Numbered from the stretch's first letter, positions 8,988-18,494 are shown. The stretch: DNA of 64,000 nucleotides from Terrisporobacter petrolearius (GCF_032598785.1 NZ_CP102984.1); one strand, 5' to 3'. Notes: generated from the sequence alone by a model not told the origin. Numbers and translations: made by a program.

Positions 8988-10238
8988 TTATTTCCATATA
9001 TCTTTTCTATAATGCATTCCTTCAAAGTTTATTTTTTTAATATTTTCATAAACTTTATCAGATGCTTCTTTAAGGGAACTTCCTTTTGCAGTTATTCCTA
9101 TTACCCTTCCACCGTTTGTTACTATGTTTTCTTTATCAAACTTAGTTCCACTGTGGAATACAACTATATCTGAATCTAAATTTTCAAGCCCTGTTATTAC
9201 TTTGCCTTTTTCATAAGCTTCAGGATATCCTCCTGAAGTAAGCATTACACATATTGCTTGTTCCTTTGAGTAACTTATTTCTATATTTTTAATATTGTTA
9301 TCTATGATTGCTGTCATTATTTTATTTAAATCAGTATTTAGTCTAAATAATACTGACTGAGTTTCTGGATCTCCAAATCTTACATTATATTCTAAAACTT
9401 TAGGCCCTTCTTCAGTTATCATGAGACCGACAAATAAAATACCTTTGTAATCTAAGTTATCTTTTTTAAATCCCTCTAAAGTTTTATCTAGGATTTTTTC
9501 TTGTATTTCCTGTGCTAATTCATCTGTATATATTTCACTTGGAGAGAATGTTCCCATTCCACCTGTATTTAAACCAGTTTCCCCTTCAAATACTTTCTTG
9601 TGGTCTTTTGCACTTACCATAGGAACTATAGAATTGTTGTCTACAAAAGCAAGTATGGAAGTTTCCACTCCAGTCAAAAATTCTTCTATGACTATTTTAT
9701 CTCCAGCATGACCAAACTTGTGGTCAGCCATCATTTCTTTTAACGTTGATACAGCATCTTCTCTATTTTCTGGAATAACAACACCTTTACCAGCTGCCAA
9801 TCCATCTGCTTTTATAACTACTGGATATCCAAATTCATCTATTTCAGCTATTGCTTTATTTAAATCTGTATATTCTTTATATTTTGCAGTAGGAAGGTTG
9901 TGTCTTATCATAAAATCTTTAGAGAAAGCCTTACTTCCCTCCAACTGAGCGCAGTTTTTATTTGGTCCAAATACTTTTAAATTTTCTTTCTCAAACTCAT
10001 CTACGATGCCTGCAACAAGAGGTACTTCTGGTCCTACTATAGTTAAATCTATTTTATTTTCTTTAGCAAATTGTAGTAAAGCTTCTATATCACAATCTCC
10101 AATATTTACACACTGAGCTACATTAGATATTCCCGCATTACCTGGTGCGCAGTATATTTTTTCCACATTAGATTCATTACTTAACTTCCAGCAAATAGCG
10201 TGTTCTCTTCCACCACCACCAACAACTAAAATTTTCAT
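8988..10238 (-). CDS. purD: Phosphoribosylamine--glycine ligase
   Basis: Joins 5-phosphoribosylamine and glycine with ATP to make GAR, step 2 of purine synthesis. The 416 residues have the usual length and the ATP-grasp fold: N-terminal VVGGGGREHAICWKL, the central ADGLAAGKGV loop, and the metal- and substrate-binding LEYNVRFGDPETQ near residue 290. It lies between purH (12 bp upstream) and purL (downstream) in the pur operon. No anomalies are seen. Confidence 0.97.
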   Translation of the reverse strand: MKILVVGGGGREHAICWKLSNESNVEKIYCAPGNAGISNVAQCVNIGDCDIEALLQFAKENKIDLTIVGPEVPLVAGIVDEFEKENLKVFGPNKNCAQLEGSKAFSKDFMIRHNLPTAKYKEYTDLNKAIAEIDEFGYPVVIKADGLAAGKGVVIPENREDAVSTLKEMMADHKFGHAGDKIVIEEFLTGVETSILAFVDNNSIVPMVSAKDHKKVFEGETGLNTGGMGTFSPSEIYTDELAQEIQEKILDKTLEGFKKDNLDYKGILFVGLMITEEGPKVLEYNVRFGDPETQSVLFRLNTDLNKIMTAIIDNNIKNIEISYSKEQAICVMLTSGGYPEAYEKGKVITGLENLDSDIVVFHSGTKFDKENIVTNGGRVIGITAKGSSLKEASDKVYENIKKINFEGMHYRKDIWK

Positions 10239-10250
10239 AATTTATACCCC

Positions 10251-11783
10251 CTAGTGTTTGAAGTGTCTTATTCCTGTAAACACCATTGTCATCTCAAATT
10301 TATTACAAGCTTCTATAGAATCTTGATCTTTCATCGATCCTCCCGGTTGAACTATTGCTTTTATTCCTACTTCATTTGCAAGAGTTACACAGTCATCAAA
10401 TGGGAAGAATGCATCTGAAGCAAGTACTGCGCCTTCAAAGTTTTTATCTTGGTTATTTTCTATTGCATTTTTTAGTGACCATATTCTTGATGTTTGACCA
10501 CATCCTAAAGCTAAAGTTTCTCCGTCTTTTACTATAGCTATGGCATTTGATTTCATATTTTTAACTACTTTCATTCCAAATTCCATGTCAGATAATTGCT
10601 CTTTAGTTGGTTCAACAGCTGTCACTGTTTCATATTTTGATGCTAAAGTAGTATTTTTATCTTGAATTAATAATTTTCCATCTAAGTATTTCATATCATA
10701 AGGTTGTAAGCTATCTTCTAACTTAGCTAATTTTAAAACTCTTAAGTTTTTCTTTTTTCTTAAGATTTCTAATGCTTCTTCTGTAAAATCGTAAGCTACA
10801 ACTATTTCTAAGAATATTTCATTTAGTTTCTTGGCAGTTTGTGCATCTATAGTCGATGTTATTCCTAGAATTCCTCCAAATATAGAAACTTTATCTGCTT
10901 CGTAACATTTTGTATAAGCTTCGTAAGCATCTTTTCCAAGACCTACACCACATGGGTTAGTATGTTTAATTGCTACTGAAACTACTTCTTCACTATCCTT
11001 AAATTCTCTCATTAATTCTAAACAACCATGTAAATCATTTATATTATTGAAAGATAATTCTTTTCCGTTTAATTGTTCAAAGTTTAATATTGGGTTTTTA
11101 GCATTAGGTTGGCTATATAAAACACCATTTTGATGTGGATTTTCCCCATATCTTAATGTTTGTTCTTTTTGTAAAGTTAAGTTTAATATTTCTGGATATT
11201 CATCTTTAACTTCTCCTGCAAAATAACTTGATATAAGAGCATCATATCTACCTGTTGTAGAGAATGCTTTATAAGCTAATTTTTTTCTATCTTCTAAAGT
11301 TAAAGAATCATTTTTTAATTTTTCTATTATCATAGAGTAGTCATTTATATCTACTATTACTGCTACGTCTTTGTAATTTTTAGCAGCAGAGCGTATCATA
11401 GATGGTCCACCTATATCTATGTTTTCTATTATTTCTTCATGAGATTTTCCTGCTTTTAGAGTTCCTTCAAAATCATATAAATTTACAACTACTAAATCTA
11501 TTGGATTTATGTTGTGTTCATTTACAGTTGCCACATGATTTTCGTTATCTCTTTTATATAAAATTCCACCATGTATATATGGATTTAAAGTTTTTACTCT
11601 TCCATCTAATATTTCTGGGAATTTAGTTACTTCATCTATTTGTATAGCTTTTACACCATTTTCTTTTAACATTTTAAAAGTATTTCCTGTAGATATTACT
11701 TCATATCCTAATTTATTTAACTCAGTACAAAATTCTACTACCCCAGTTTTATCTGTTACACTTACTAATGCTCTCTTAATCAT
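10251..11783 (-). CDS. purH: Bifunctional AICAR transformylase / IMP cyclohydrolase
   Basis: Catalyses the last two steps to IMP. The N-terminal MGS-like IMP cyclohydrolase domain (about 1-140, beginning IKRALVSVTDKTGVVEF with the STGNTFKML phosphate site) is followed by the AICAR transformylase domain, with motifs such as RYGENPHQNG, IKHTNPCGVG and the terminal FTGIRHFKH. Its 510 residues match full-length enzymes. It overlaps purN by 8 bp, indicating translational coupling in the pur operon. Confidence 0.97.
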   Translation of the reverse strand: MIKRALVSVTDKTGVVEFCTELNKLGYEVISTGNTFKMLKENGVKAIQIDEVTKFPEILDGRVKTLNPYIHGGILYKRDNENHVATVNEHNINPIDLVVVNLYDFEGTLKAGKSHEEIIENIDIGGPSMIRSAAKNYKDVAVIVDINDYSMIIEKLKNDSLTLEDRKKLAYKAFSTTGRYDALISSYFAGEVKDEYPEILNLTLQKEQTLRYGENPHQNGVLYSQPNAKNPILNFEQLNGKELSFNNINDLHGCLELMREFKDSEEVVSVAIKHTNPCGVGLGKDAYEAYTKCYEADKVSIFGGILGITSTIDAQTAKKLNEIFLEIVVAYDFTEEALEILRKKKNLRVLKLAKLEDSLQPYDMKYLDGKLLIQDKNTTLASKYETVTAVEPTKEQLSDMEFGMKVVKNMKSNAIAIVKDGETLALGCGQTSRIWSLKNAIENNQDKNFEGAVLASDAFFPFDDCVTLANEVGIKAIVQPGGSMKDQDSIEACNKFEMTMVFTGIRHFKH

Positions 11784-12369
11784 TTATATAAACCCTCCTA
11801 CCTTGAACAGTTAGTTTATTTTCACAAAACATTGCTATACTTTTCGTAAGTATTTCATGTTCTACGTCTAGTACTCTTGCTGCTAGTTTCTTTGCATCAT
11901 CATCTTGTTTTACTTCTACTGTTTTTTGCATGATTATTGGACCTGTATCTGCTCCTTCATCAACAAAATGAACTGTTGCTCCAGTAACTTTTGCCCCATA
12001 ATCAATTACACCTTGATGAACTTTCTCTCCATAATACCCCTTACCACAAAAAGCTGGGATTAATGACGGATGAATATTTATTATTCTATTTTTATACTCA
12101 TTTACCAATTTGGGACTGATTATTTTTAAATAACCAGCCAAAACTACTAATTCTACTTTATTTTCTTTTAATATCTGAATTATTTTGTCTTCTTCATTTT
12201 CAAAAACAGCTTTTATATTATGATTTTTAGCTCTTTGAAGTCCGAAGGCTTCTGATTTGTTAGAGATAACTACCTTTACTTCGCCATTTATAGTTTTATT
12301 TTCACAATTATCTATAACAGCTTGTAAATTAGTTCCCCCACCTGAAATTAAAATACCTATTTCTACCAT
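11776..12369 (-). CDS. purN: Phosphoribosylglycinamide formyltransferase, folate-dependent
   Basis: Transfers the formyl group of 10-formyl-THF to GAR, step 3 of purine synthesis. The 197 residues carry the formyltransferase core: GILISGGGTNLQA at the N-terminus, the catalytic NIHPSLIPAF (Asn and His) and GATVHFVDEGADTGPII (Asp). It overlaps purM by 7 bp upstream and purH by 8 bp downstream, so the three are tightly coupled. No formate-dependent purT is seen here. Confidence 0.96.
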   Translation of the reverse strand: MVEIGILISGGGTNLQAVIDNCENKTINGEVKVVISNKSEAFGLQRAKNHNIKAVFENEEDKIIQILKENKVELVVLAGYLKIISPKLVNEYKNRIINIHPSLIPAFCGKGYYGEKVHQGVIDYGAKVTGATVHFVDEGADTGPIIMQKTVEVKQDDDAKKLAARVLDVEHEILTKSIAMFCENKLTVQGRRVYIND

Positions 12370-13439
12370 AGCTTGACACCTTCATGATCATCTACAACTT
12401 CACCTATTATATAAGCTTTGTCCTTCATTAACTCAGTGTATTTTTCCTCTATTTCAACTTCATTTTGTAAATTATTATTATTGATGTAATTAACAACATC
12501 CTGCGCTTCATTTTTATCAACTACCAAGACTAAACCTATACCCATGTTAAAAGATTTATGAAGTTCTCTTTTATCAACCATATCAAGCTTTTCTACCATT
12601 TCGAATATAGGTGGCTTTTCCCAAGAATCAGTTTTTATATTTAATCCTAATCCTTCTGGTATAACCCTAGTTATATTTTCTATTACTCCACCACCGGTGA
12701 TGTGAGCTATAGCTTTTATATTTTGTTTTTCAATTAAATCTAAAACTAATTTGACATATATTTTTGTTGGAGTTAAAAGGGCTTCACCCAAAGTCATTCC
12801 TAACTCTTCTTTATAATCATTTAAGTCCCATTTTAAAGTATCTAAAAATATCTTTCTTATAAATGAGAATCCGTTACTGTGTACTCCACTGGATGATATT
12901 CCTATTAACACATCACCTTTTTTAACATCTTTTCCACATACTATTTTTTCTTTGTCTGCTATACCAACAGCAAATCCTGCTAAATCATATTCATCTTCAG
13001 TGTACATTCCTGGCATTTCAGCAGTTTCTCCACCTATTAATGCACATCCTGACATTTTACATCCATTAGCAACACCTTCAACTATTTTGTCTATATGTTC
13101 AGGAACTAACTTTCCTATTGCTATATAGTCTAAGAATAATAATGGCTTAGCACCTTGGCAAATTAAGTCATTAACACTCATAGCAACTAAGTCTATACCT
13201 ACTGTGTCATGTTTATCCATCATTTGAGCTAGTTTAAGCTTTGTTCCAACACCGTCTGTTGCAGCAAGTAAAACTGGTTCTTTCATAGTTAAGAAGTCTT
13301 TTAAACTATATAATCCACTGAAATTTCCTAAGTCACCTATCACGTTCTTATCATAAGTTCCTTTAATTTTATTTTTTATTAAGCTTACAGCTCTATTTCC
13401 TTCATCTATGTTTACACCTGATTGTTCATAAGTTAGCAT
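12363..13439 (-). CDS. purM: Phosphoribosylformylglycinamidine cyclo-ligase (AIR synthetase)
   Basis: Closes the imidazole ring, turning FGAM and ATP into AIR. The 358-residue protein begins LTYEQSGVNIDEGNRAV and contains LLAATDGVGTKLKLA, GGETAEMPGMY and HITGGGVIENITRV, all characteristic of PurM and its relatives. It overlaps purF by 7 bp upstream and purN by 7 bp downstream. Length and motifs are normal. Confidence 0.97.
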   Translation of the reverse strand: MLTYEQSGVNIDEGNRAVSLIKNKIKGTYDKNVIGDLGNFSGLYSLKDFLTMKEPVLLAATDGVGTKLKLAQMMDKHDTVGIDLVAMSVNDLICQGAKPLLFLDYIAIGKLVPEHIDKIVEGVANGCKMSGCALIGGETAEMPGMYTEDEYDLAGFAVGIADKEKIVCGKDVKKGDVLIGISSSGVHSNGFSFIRKIFLDTLKWDLNDYKEELGMTLGEALLTPTKIYVKLVLDLIEKQNIKAIAHITGGGVIENITRVIPEGLGLNIKTDSWEKPPIFEMVEKLDMVDKRELHKSFNMGIGLVLVVDKNEAQDVVNYINNNNLQNEVEIEEKYTELMKDKAYIIGEVVDDHEGVKLW

Positions 13440-14803
13440 GATGTTGCTTCCCCCTTGTCTATTTTCTTAACTGGATAATCTCCATCAAAACAAGCTTTGC
13501 AGAAATTAAATGGTTCATCAACTGCATCTAGCATTCCTTCTATATCTAAAAATTTTAAAGAGTCACATCCTATATGCTCTATCATTTCTTCCACAGTTTT
13601 ATTTGATGCTATCAGTTTAGATCTGTTTGGTGTATCTATTCCGTAATAGCAAGAATATTTAACTGGAGGTGATGTTATTCTCAAATGTATTTCTTTTGCT
13701 CCAGCTTCTCTAAGTGATTTTACTAATAATCTAGATGTTGTTCCTCTAACTATAGAGTCATCTACTAAAACTATTGATTTTCCTTTTATAACCCTTGATA
13801 AAGGGTTAAGTTTTATTTTAACACCTAGTTCTCTTTCTTCTTGAGTAGGTTTTATAAATGTTCTTCCTACGTATCTATTTTTTACTAAGGCTTCAGCGAC
13901 TGGTATTTTACTAGCATTTGCATATCCTATTGCGCCTGGCCACCCTGAGTCTGGAACTGGAACTACCATGTCTGCATTTATTATGTCATCTTGTGCTAGT
14001 ATTTCTCCTGACTTAACTCTAAATTCATAAGCATTTACATTATCTATAGTTGCATCATTTCTAGCAAAGTAAATATGTTCAAATATACAACTTTTTTTCA
14101 TTGATTTATAATTTTCACTGAAATTATACGATTTTAATTCTCCGTCCTTTATTACTACTATCTCCCCTGGCTCCACGTCTCTGATTACTTCCCCACCTAA
14201 TATATCTATGGCACAGTTTTCTGATGCAAAAATATATTGGTCGTCTTTTTTACCTAAAATTAAAGGTCTAAATCCAAATGGATCTCTAACTCCTATTAAT
14301 TCTTCATCGCTCATAATTACAAGTGAATATGCTCCTTTTATATAGTCCATTGTAAGTTTTAAACTTTCTACTATATTCCCCTTATAATACCTAGCAAGAA
14401 TATAAAGGATTACTTCTGTATCAGAATTACTTGTAAACATATATCCATCTTCTTCAAGCATATCTTTTAATGTTTGAGCGTTTACTAAGTTTCCATTATG
14501 TGCTAATGCAAGTCTTCTTTTTCTTACACTCCCTACTAAGGGCTGGCAATTAGCAAAAGCACTACCACCTGCTGTTGAGTATCTAACATGAGCTATACCC
14601 ATATTACCTTGTAATTGTTCTAATTTTTTAGGTGTAAAAACATCACCTACAAGTCCCATATCTTTGTAATAGTTTATTTCTTTTCCATCGGATACTGCCA
14701 TTCCACAACTTTCTTGCCCTCTATGTTGTATAGAATATAACGAATAATATAACTGCTTTGATATGTTTTTATCTTTAGAGTAAATCCCTACAACTCCGCA
14801 CAT
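13433..14803 (-). CDS. purF: Amidophosphoribosyltransferase
   Basis: Commits PRPP to purine synthesis by transferring the amide of glutamine to give phosphoribosylamine. Cys2 follows the initiator Met (MCGVVGIYS), so the N-terminal glutaminase nucleophile appears without a propeptide. The phosphoribosyltransferase part has the PRPP loop SIVLVDDSIVRGTTS. Cysteines near SCIFEH, YSCYYG and FCKACF match the positions that hold a [4Fe-4S] cluster in Bacillus subtilis PurF, so an oxygen-sensitive enzyme is likely. The 456-residue length is normal, and it overlaps purM by 7 bp. Confidence 0.96.
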   Translation of the reverse strand: MCGVVGIYSKDKNISKQLYYSLYSIQHRGQESCGMAVSDGKEINYYKDMGLVGDVFTPKKLEQLQGNMGIAHVRYSTAGGSAFANCQPLVGSVRKRRLALAHNGNLVNAQTLKDMLEEDGYMFTSNSDTEVILYILARYYKGNIVESLKLTMDYIKGAYSLVIMSDEELIGVRDPFGFRPLILGKKDDQYIFASENCAIDILGGEVIRDVEPGEIVVIKDGELKSYNFSENYKSMKKSCIFEHIYFARNDATIDNVNAYEFRVKSGEILAQDDIINADMVVPVPDSGWPGAIGYANASKIPVAEALVKNRYVGRTFIKPTQEERELGVKIKLNPLSRVIKGKSIVLVDDSIVRGTTSRLLVKSLREAGAKEIHLRITSPPVKYSCYYGIDTPNRSKLIASNKTVEEMIEHIGCDSLKFLDIEGMLDAVDEPFNFCKACFDGDYPVKKIDKGEATSC

Positions 14804-14819
14804 ATGAAATCCTCCTAAA

Positions 14820-15515
14820 TTATTTATTTAACCTTGCTAAAACTTCTTCATAACCCTGAACTAAGTCTCCAAGATCTCTTCTAAATCTGTCTTTGTCTAA
14901 TTTTTCATTAGTATTTACATCCCAAAGTCTGCAAGTATCAGGAGAAATTTCATCTGCTAATATTACTTTCCCATTTACATCTTTTCCGAACTCAAGTTTG
15001 AAATCTACTAATTTTAAATCCATTTTTAAGAAGAATTTTTTCATTATTTCATTTATTTTTAAAGTTTGAGTTCTTAAGAAATCTATCTCTTCTCTAGTTG
15101 CTAATTTTAATGCAACTGCATGATCATCATTTAGTAGTGGATCTCCAAAGTCATCGTTTTTGTATGACATTTCGAATATAGGTGTATCTAATACTATTCC
15201 TTCTTCTACTCCATATCTTTTACAAAATGAACCTGCTGTAATATTTCTTACTATTACTTCTAGCGGTAATATTTCCACTTTTTTAACTAACATCTCTCTA
15301 TCAGATAAGCACTTTATGAAATGTGATTCTATTCCTTCTTTTGCTAACTCTTCAAACATTATTGTTGAAATTTTATTATTTAATATTCCTTTTGAAGCTA
15401 TTTCTGCTTTTTTCTCTCCATTAAATGCTGTAGCATCATCTTTGTAGTAAACTACAAACTCATTTTCATTTTCTGTAGTAAATATTCGTTTTGCTTTTCC
15501 TTCATATAATAACAT
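14820..15515 (-). CDS. purC: SAICAR synthase
   Basis: Couples CAIR to aspartate with ATP, step 7 of purine synthesis. The 231 residues start LLYEGKAKRIF, with EVIVRNITAGSF, DFKLEFGKD and DEISPDTCRLWD, all standard PurC motifs. It lies 5 bp after purE and 16 bp before purF. The purE-purC-purF order is common in Firmicutes. Confidence 0.97.
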   Translation of the reverse strand: MLLYEGKAKRIFTTENENEFVVYYKDDATAFNGEKKAEIASKGILNNKISTIMFEELAKEGIESHFIKCLSDREMLVKKVEILPLEVIVRNITAGSFCKRYGVEEGIVLDTPIFEMSYKNDDFGDPLLNDDHAVALKLATREEIDFLRTQTLKINEIMKKFFLKMDLKLVDFKLEFGKDVNGKVILADEISPDTCRLWDVNTNEKLDKDRFRRDLGDLVQGYEEVLARLNK

Positions 15516-15520
15516 GTTAA

Positions 15521-15997
15521 TTACCCCCTTAAATTTTCATCATCATTTAAAACTTTTTCTGCCATTTCTTTTCTATATAATTTTAAATCCTCTTTTAACT
15601 TGGGATATTTTATACTCATTATTTGCATTGCCATTAACACTGCGTTTAAGCCAGAGTCAATTGTAACAGTGGCTACTGGTATTCCACTTGGCATTTGTAC
15701 CATTGATAAAAGTGAATCTAATCCATCCATTGTAGAAGATTTTATTGGTAATCCTACTACTGGAATTAATGTATTTGCCGCGATTACTCCTGGTAAATGT
15801 GCTGCTTTTCCTGCTGCTGCGATTATTACACCAACTTCATTGTCTATTCCTTGTATAAACTCTTCTAACTCCCTAGGTGTTCTATGAGCCGATAAAACAC
15901 GAACAATAACTTCAACATTATACTTTTCCAAGAATTTTATTCCTTCTTCTAATTTAGGGTAATCCGATTTAGATCCCATAACTACCGCTACTTTCAT
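15521..15997 (-). CDS. purE: N5-carboxyaminoimidazole ribonucleotide mutase
   Basis: Converts N5-CAIR to CAIR. The 158-residue protein starts VAVVMGSKSDYPKLEEG, with VLSAHRTPRELEEF and AAGKAAHLPGVIAANT, typical of the class I enzyme. I chose the second of two adjacent ATGs (15997), which is 6 nt after GGAGG. It is the first gene of the eight-gene pur operon. No purK (N5-CAIR synthetase) follows, so that step, or direct CO2 use, must be handled elsewhere. Upstream are a 21-bp palindrome and a TACGAAC box that may be control sites. Confidence 0.96.
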   Translation of the reverse strand: MKVAVVMGSKSDYPKLEEGIKFLEKYNVEVIVRVLSAHRTPRELEEFIQGIDNEVGVIIAAAGKAAHLPGVIAANTLIPVVGLPIKSSTMDGLDSLLSMVQMPSGIPVATVTIDSGLNAVLMAMQIMSIKYPKLKEDLKLYRKEMAEKVLNDDENLRG

Positions 15998-16018
15998 CAT
16001 ACTCCTCCTTAATTATCA

Positions 16019-16039
16019 ATTGTGAACACTTTTCACAAT
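16019..16039 (-). promoter_or_regulatory. Palindrome in the purE leader, candidate operator
   Basis: A perfect 8-bp inverted repeat ATTGTGAA-N5-TTCACAAT lies about 9 nt upstream of the purE ribosome site. Several TATAAT-like hexamers lie just beyond it. It could be a repressor operator or a short leader hairpin. No purine riboswitch is present here, so this is the best candidate control site for the operon. No binding protein can be named. Confidence 0.4.
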
Positions 16040-16268
16040 CCATTATTATATACGAACTATTATATGTTAATAGTATAATAATATTAATATTTTATCAATA
16101 GGATTTCATATTTTTATTAATATTTTTTTATAAACATATGTTGTATGTCGAATTATTAAGTTATTTTTGTAATAATTGTACATAAATTCTTCACTTTTAT
16201 AGCCATAATTTGCACATATGCTATAATAATTAAAGATATATTCACAATAAATAGGAGGTTTCTTAAAT

Positions 16269-16865
16269 ATGATAAATATAGACAATTGTAATATAATTTT
16301 TTCAAATAAATTAATAAAAGAATATTCTAGTTTAAATCATAGATTCAAATCATTAGATGACATTTATATAAATGCCAAAGTCGCACTTTATGAAAACTCT
16401 CATAAAGAAAACGTTCTTTTTCAAAAGAACATTTCTAGAAATATTCTAATGACATTTTTTGTTTCGTATAAAGCTTTAATAAATAACACGTTAAAATTTT
16501 ATTTGATGGGTATGAAAATGGAAATATTCAGCGAGTTTATAGAAAGCAACGAAATTTGCCAACTGCTGGATAATATGTCTGATGAAGAGTTCGACAAAAA
16601 ATATAACGAATTATTTAATACAGTTTTTATAGAATTTAATTTAAGTGCATTTAATAAAGGACATATAAATTTAAGATTTTCTGAACTTTTGACTAGCTTA
16701 TATGAAGATATAGATAATATTGCAGAGGACTATGAAATTGAAGATATGCTTAAATTTATAAATCTATTAGAAGAAGATTTGGAAACTGAAGATGAATTTA
16801 TAGAGTTGAATAAATTGAGAAATCACTTAAATAACGTAAAAAATAAGCCTAGAATATTATTCTAG
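16269..16865 (+). CDS. Hypothetical protein
   Basis: A 198-residue protein with a clear ribosome site (AGGAGG, about 12 nt before the ATG), divergent from the pur operon. I do not recognise the family. There is no signal peptide. One moderately hydrophobic stretch (ISRNILMTFFVSYKALI, about 55-71) is more likely a buried helix than a membrane segment. The C-terminal third is strongly acidic (SLYEDIDNIAEDYEIEDML) and predicted helical. Codon use and composition match the neighbours. The gene ends inside a bidirectional terminator hairpin and converges on the purine permease. A real gene is likely, but its function is unknown. Confidence 0.75.
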   Translation: MINIDNCNIIFSNKLIKEYSSLNHRFKSLDDIYINAKVALYENSHKENVLFQKNISRNILMTFFVSYKALINNTLKFYLMGMKMEIFSEFIESNEICQLLDNMSDEEFDKKYNELFNTVFIEFNLSAFNKGHINLRFSELLTSLYEDIDNIAEDYEIEDMLKFINLLEEDLETEDEFIELNKLRNHLNNVKNKPRILF

Positions 16866-16873
16866 GCTTATTT
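16841..16873. terminator. Bidirectional terminator between hypothetical gene and permease
   Basis: Near-perfect inverted repeat AATAAGCCTAGAAT...ATTCTAGGCTTATT with A/T runs on both sides. It overlaps the last codons of the plus-strand hypothetical gene and lies 17 bp from the stop of the minus-strand permease, so it can end both transcripts. Confidence 0.8.
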
Positions 16874-16889
16874 CTACGATATTAGATTT

Positions 16890-18215
16890 TTATCCTATAA
16901 GCACAAATTTTATAATGAACAAGATTGATAAAATTATCATAGATAAATTTACTTCATCTTTTCTATTTGTAGCTAATTTTAATAATGTATAAGATAATAT
17001 ACCAAATATTATCCCGTCTCCAATACTATTTGTAAGTGGCATAAATGAGAAAGTTATAAATGCTGGTATTGCATTTGTAAAATCTGAAAAATCAATTTTG
17101 TTAAGGGATCCTGCCATCATTACACCAACTATTATTAATACAGCCGAAGTTGCTTGTGTCGGTATTGCAACAAATAAAGGAGAAAATAACAGAGATAAAA
17201 TGAATAACAATCCTGTTGTTATAGCAGTCAAACCAGTTCTTCCACCTTCTCCTATTCCTGATGCACTTTCTATAAATGAAGTTACCGTCGATGTTCCAAG
17301 CAAAGCTCCTGTAGTTGTTCCTATAGCATCAGCTAAAAGAGCCTCTCTAGCTTTTGGTATATTACCATTTTCATCTAAAAGATTTCCTTTTTCAGCAACA
17401 CCTACTAAACATCCTACTGTATCAAATAAATCAACAAATAATAGTGTAAATACTATTACTACCATATTTAAACTAAATATTTCATCAGGATTTACTGAGA
17501 ATGCTTGTAAGAATACTGGTTTTAAAGAAGGTATACTAAATGACATTATACCTTCTGGCAATCCTACTAATTTAAGCCCCATTCCTATAACAGATATTAC
17601 TACTATAGAAATTAATAATGCACCTTTTTTGTTTTTAGCAACTAATACCCCTGTTACTAATAATCCGAATAATGTTAATATAACTAATGGATCGTGTAGA
17701 TTTCCCAAACTCCCATCAACTATTATACTTGCATTCTTTAACCCTATATAAGCTATAAATAAACCAACACCTGCTGTTACAGCGTACTTTAAGTTTGTTG
17801 GTATGCATTCAATTATTTTTTCTCTTAAGTTTGTTACTGTAAGCAAAATAAATATAAGTCCTTCTATAAATACTGCCATAAGAGCAAATTGCCATGAATA
17901 TCCCATTTGCAAAACTATGGTATTAGCAAAGAATACATTTAATCCCATCCCTGGCGCTAATGCTATTGGATAATTTGCTAAAAATCCCATAAAGAAAGTT
18001 GCTATTGCTGCTGATAAAGCTGTCGCAACAAATACCGCTCCTTGATCCATTCCTGTAGCCGAAAGTATAGATGGATTAACTACTAATATATATGCCATTG
18101 TCATAAATGTAGTTATTCCTGCCATTACTTCCGTTTTTGTATCTGTATTATTTTCTTCTAATTTAAAAACTTTCTGTAGTAAATTTTCTTTTTTTGATTT
18201 TGATGTCATTTCCAT
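16890..18215 (-). CDS. NCS2-family purine (guanine/hypoxanthine) permease
   Basis: A ~441-residue membrane protein of the nucleobase-cation symporter-2 family, AzgA/PbuG/PbuO branch, which imports hypoxanthine, guanine or adenine. It shows about 12 hydrophobic segments and characteristic stretches such as TEVMAGITTFMTMAYILVVN near the N-terminus, GLNVFFANT, and VDLFDTVGCLVGV and TSFIESASGIGEGGRTGL in the second half. The start is uncertain among several close start codons. I chose the ATG at 18215, about 9 nt after AGGGTG. It sits between the pur and gua genes, which fits a salvage role. Upstream are three GAAC-type boxes resembling PurR boxes but no riboswitch. Confidence 0.88.
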   Translation of the reverse strand: MEMTSKSKKENLLQKVFKLEENNTDTKTEVMAGITTFMTMAYILVVNPSILSATGMDQGAVFVATALSAAIATFFMGFLANYPIALAPGMGLNVFFANTIVLQMGYSWQFALMAVFIEGLIFILLTVTNLREKIIECIPTNLKYAVTAGVGLFIAYIGLKNASIIVDGSLGNLHDPLVILTLFGLLVTGVLVAKNKKGALLISIVVISVIGMGLKLVGLPEGIMSFSIPSLKPVFLQAFSVNPDEIFSLNMVVIVFTLLFVDLFDTVGCLVGVAEKGNLLDENGNIPKAREALLADAIGTTTGALLGTSTVTSFIESASGIGEGGRTGLTAITTGLLFILSLLFSPLFVAIPTQATSAVLIIVGVMMAGSLNKIDFSDFTNAIPAFITFSFMPLTNSIGDGIIFGILSYTLLKLATNRKDEVNLSMIILSILFIIKFVLIG

Positions 18216-18459
18216 AATTATCATCACCCTATTTCATATATTATATTTTATTAATGTTCCATACATATCTTATTTTTAACTCAAAATAAGATTTATCGTT
18301 CGTGTTTTATAAGTACAATAATAGAATAACATCTCACATATTTACTGTCAATATACATTTTCGATTTTTGCGAACATTTTTTTATTTTTTATATTATTTT
18401 ATAGTTTTTCACGGACCAAATACGAACCTTTAATCAAGTTGTGTGTGATTTTACACAAA

Positions 18460-18486
18460 AAAGAGAAAATTTAACACTTTCTCTTT
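18460..18486 (-). terminator. Terminator after the cutC remnant
   Basis: AAAGAGAAA and TTTCTCTTT form a 9-bp stem with a 9-nt loop, followed on the minus strand by a T run. It sits 8 bp after the end of the cutC remnant, suggesting this locus was once a normal transcription unit. Confidence 0.7.
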
Positions 18487-18494
18487 ATATCAAC

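Noticed and set aside
17098..17751. A 217-codon open frame on the plus strand
   Set aside because: It runs antisense through the purine permease gene, has no ribosome site or recognisable domain, and its composition is the mirror of the real gene's codon bias.
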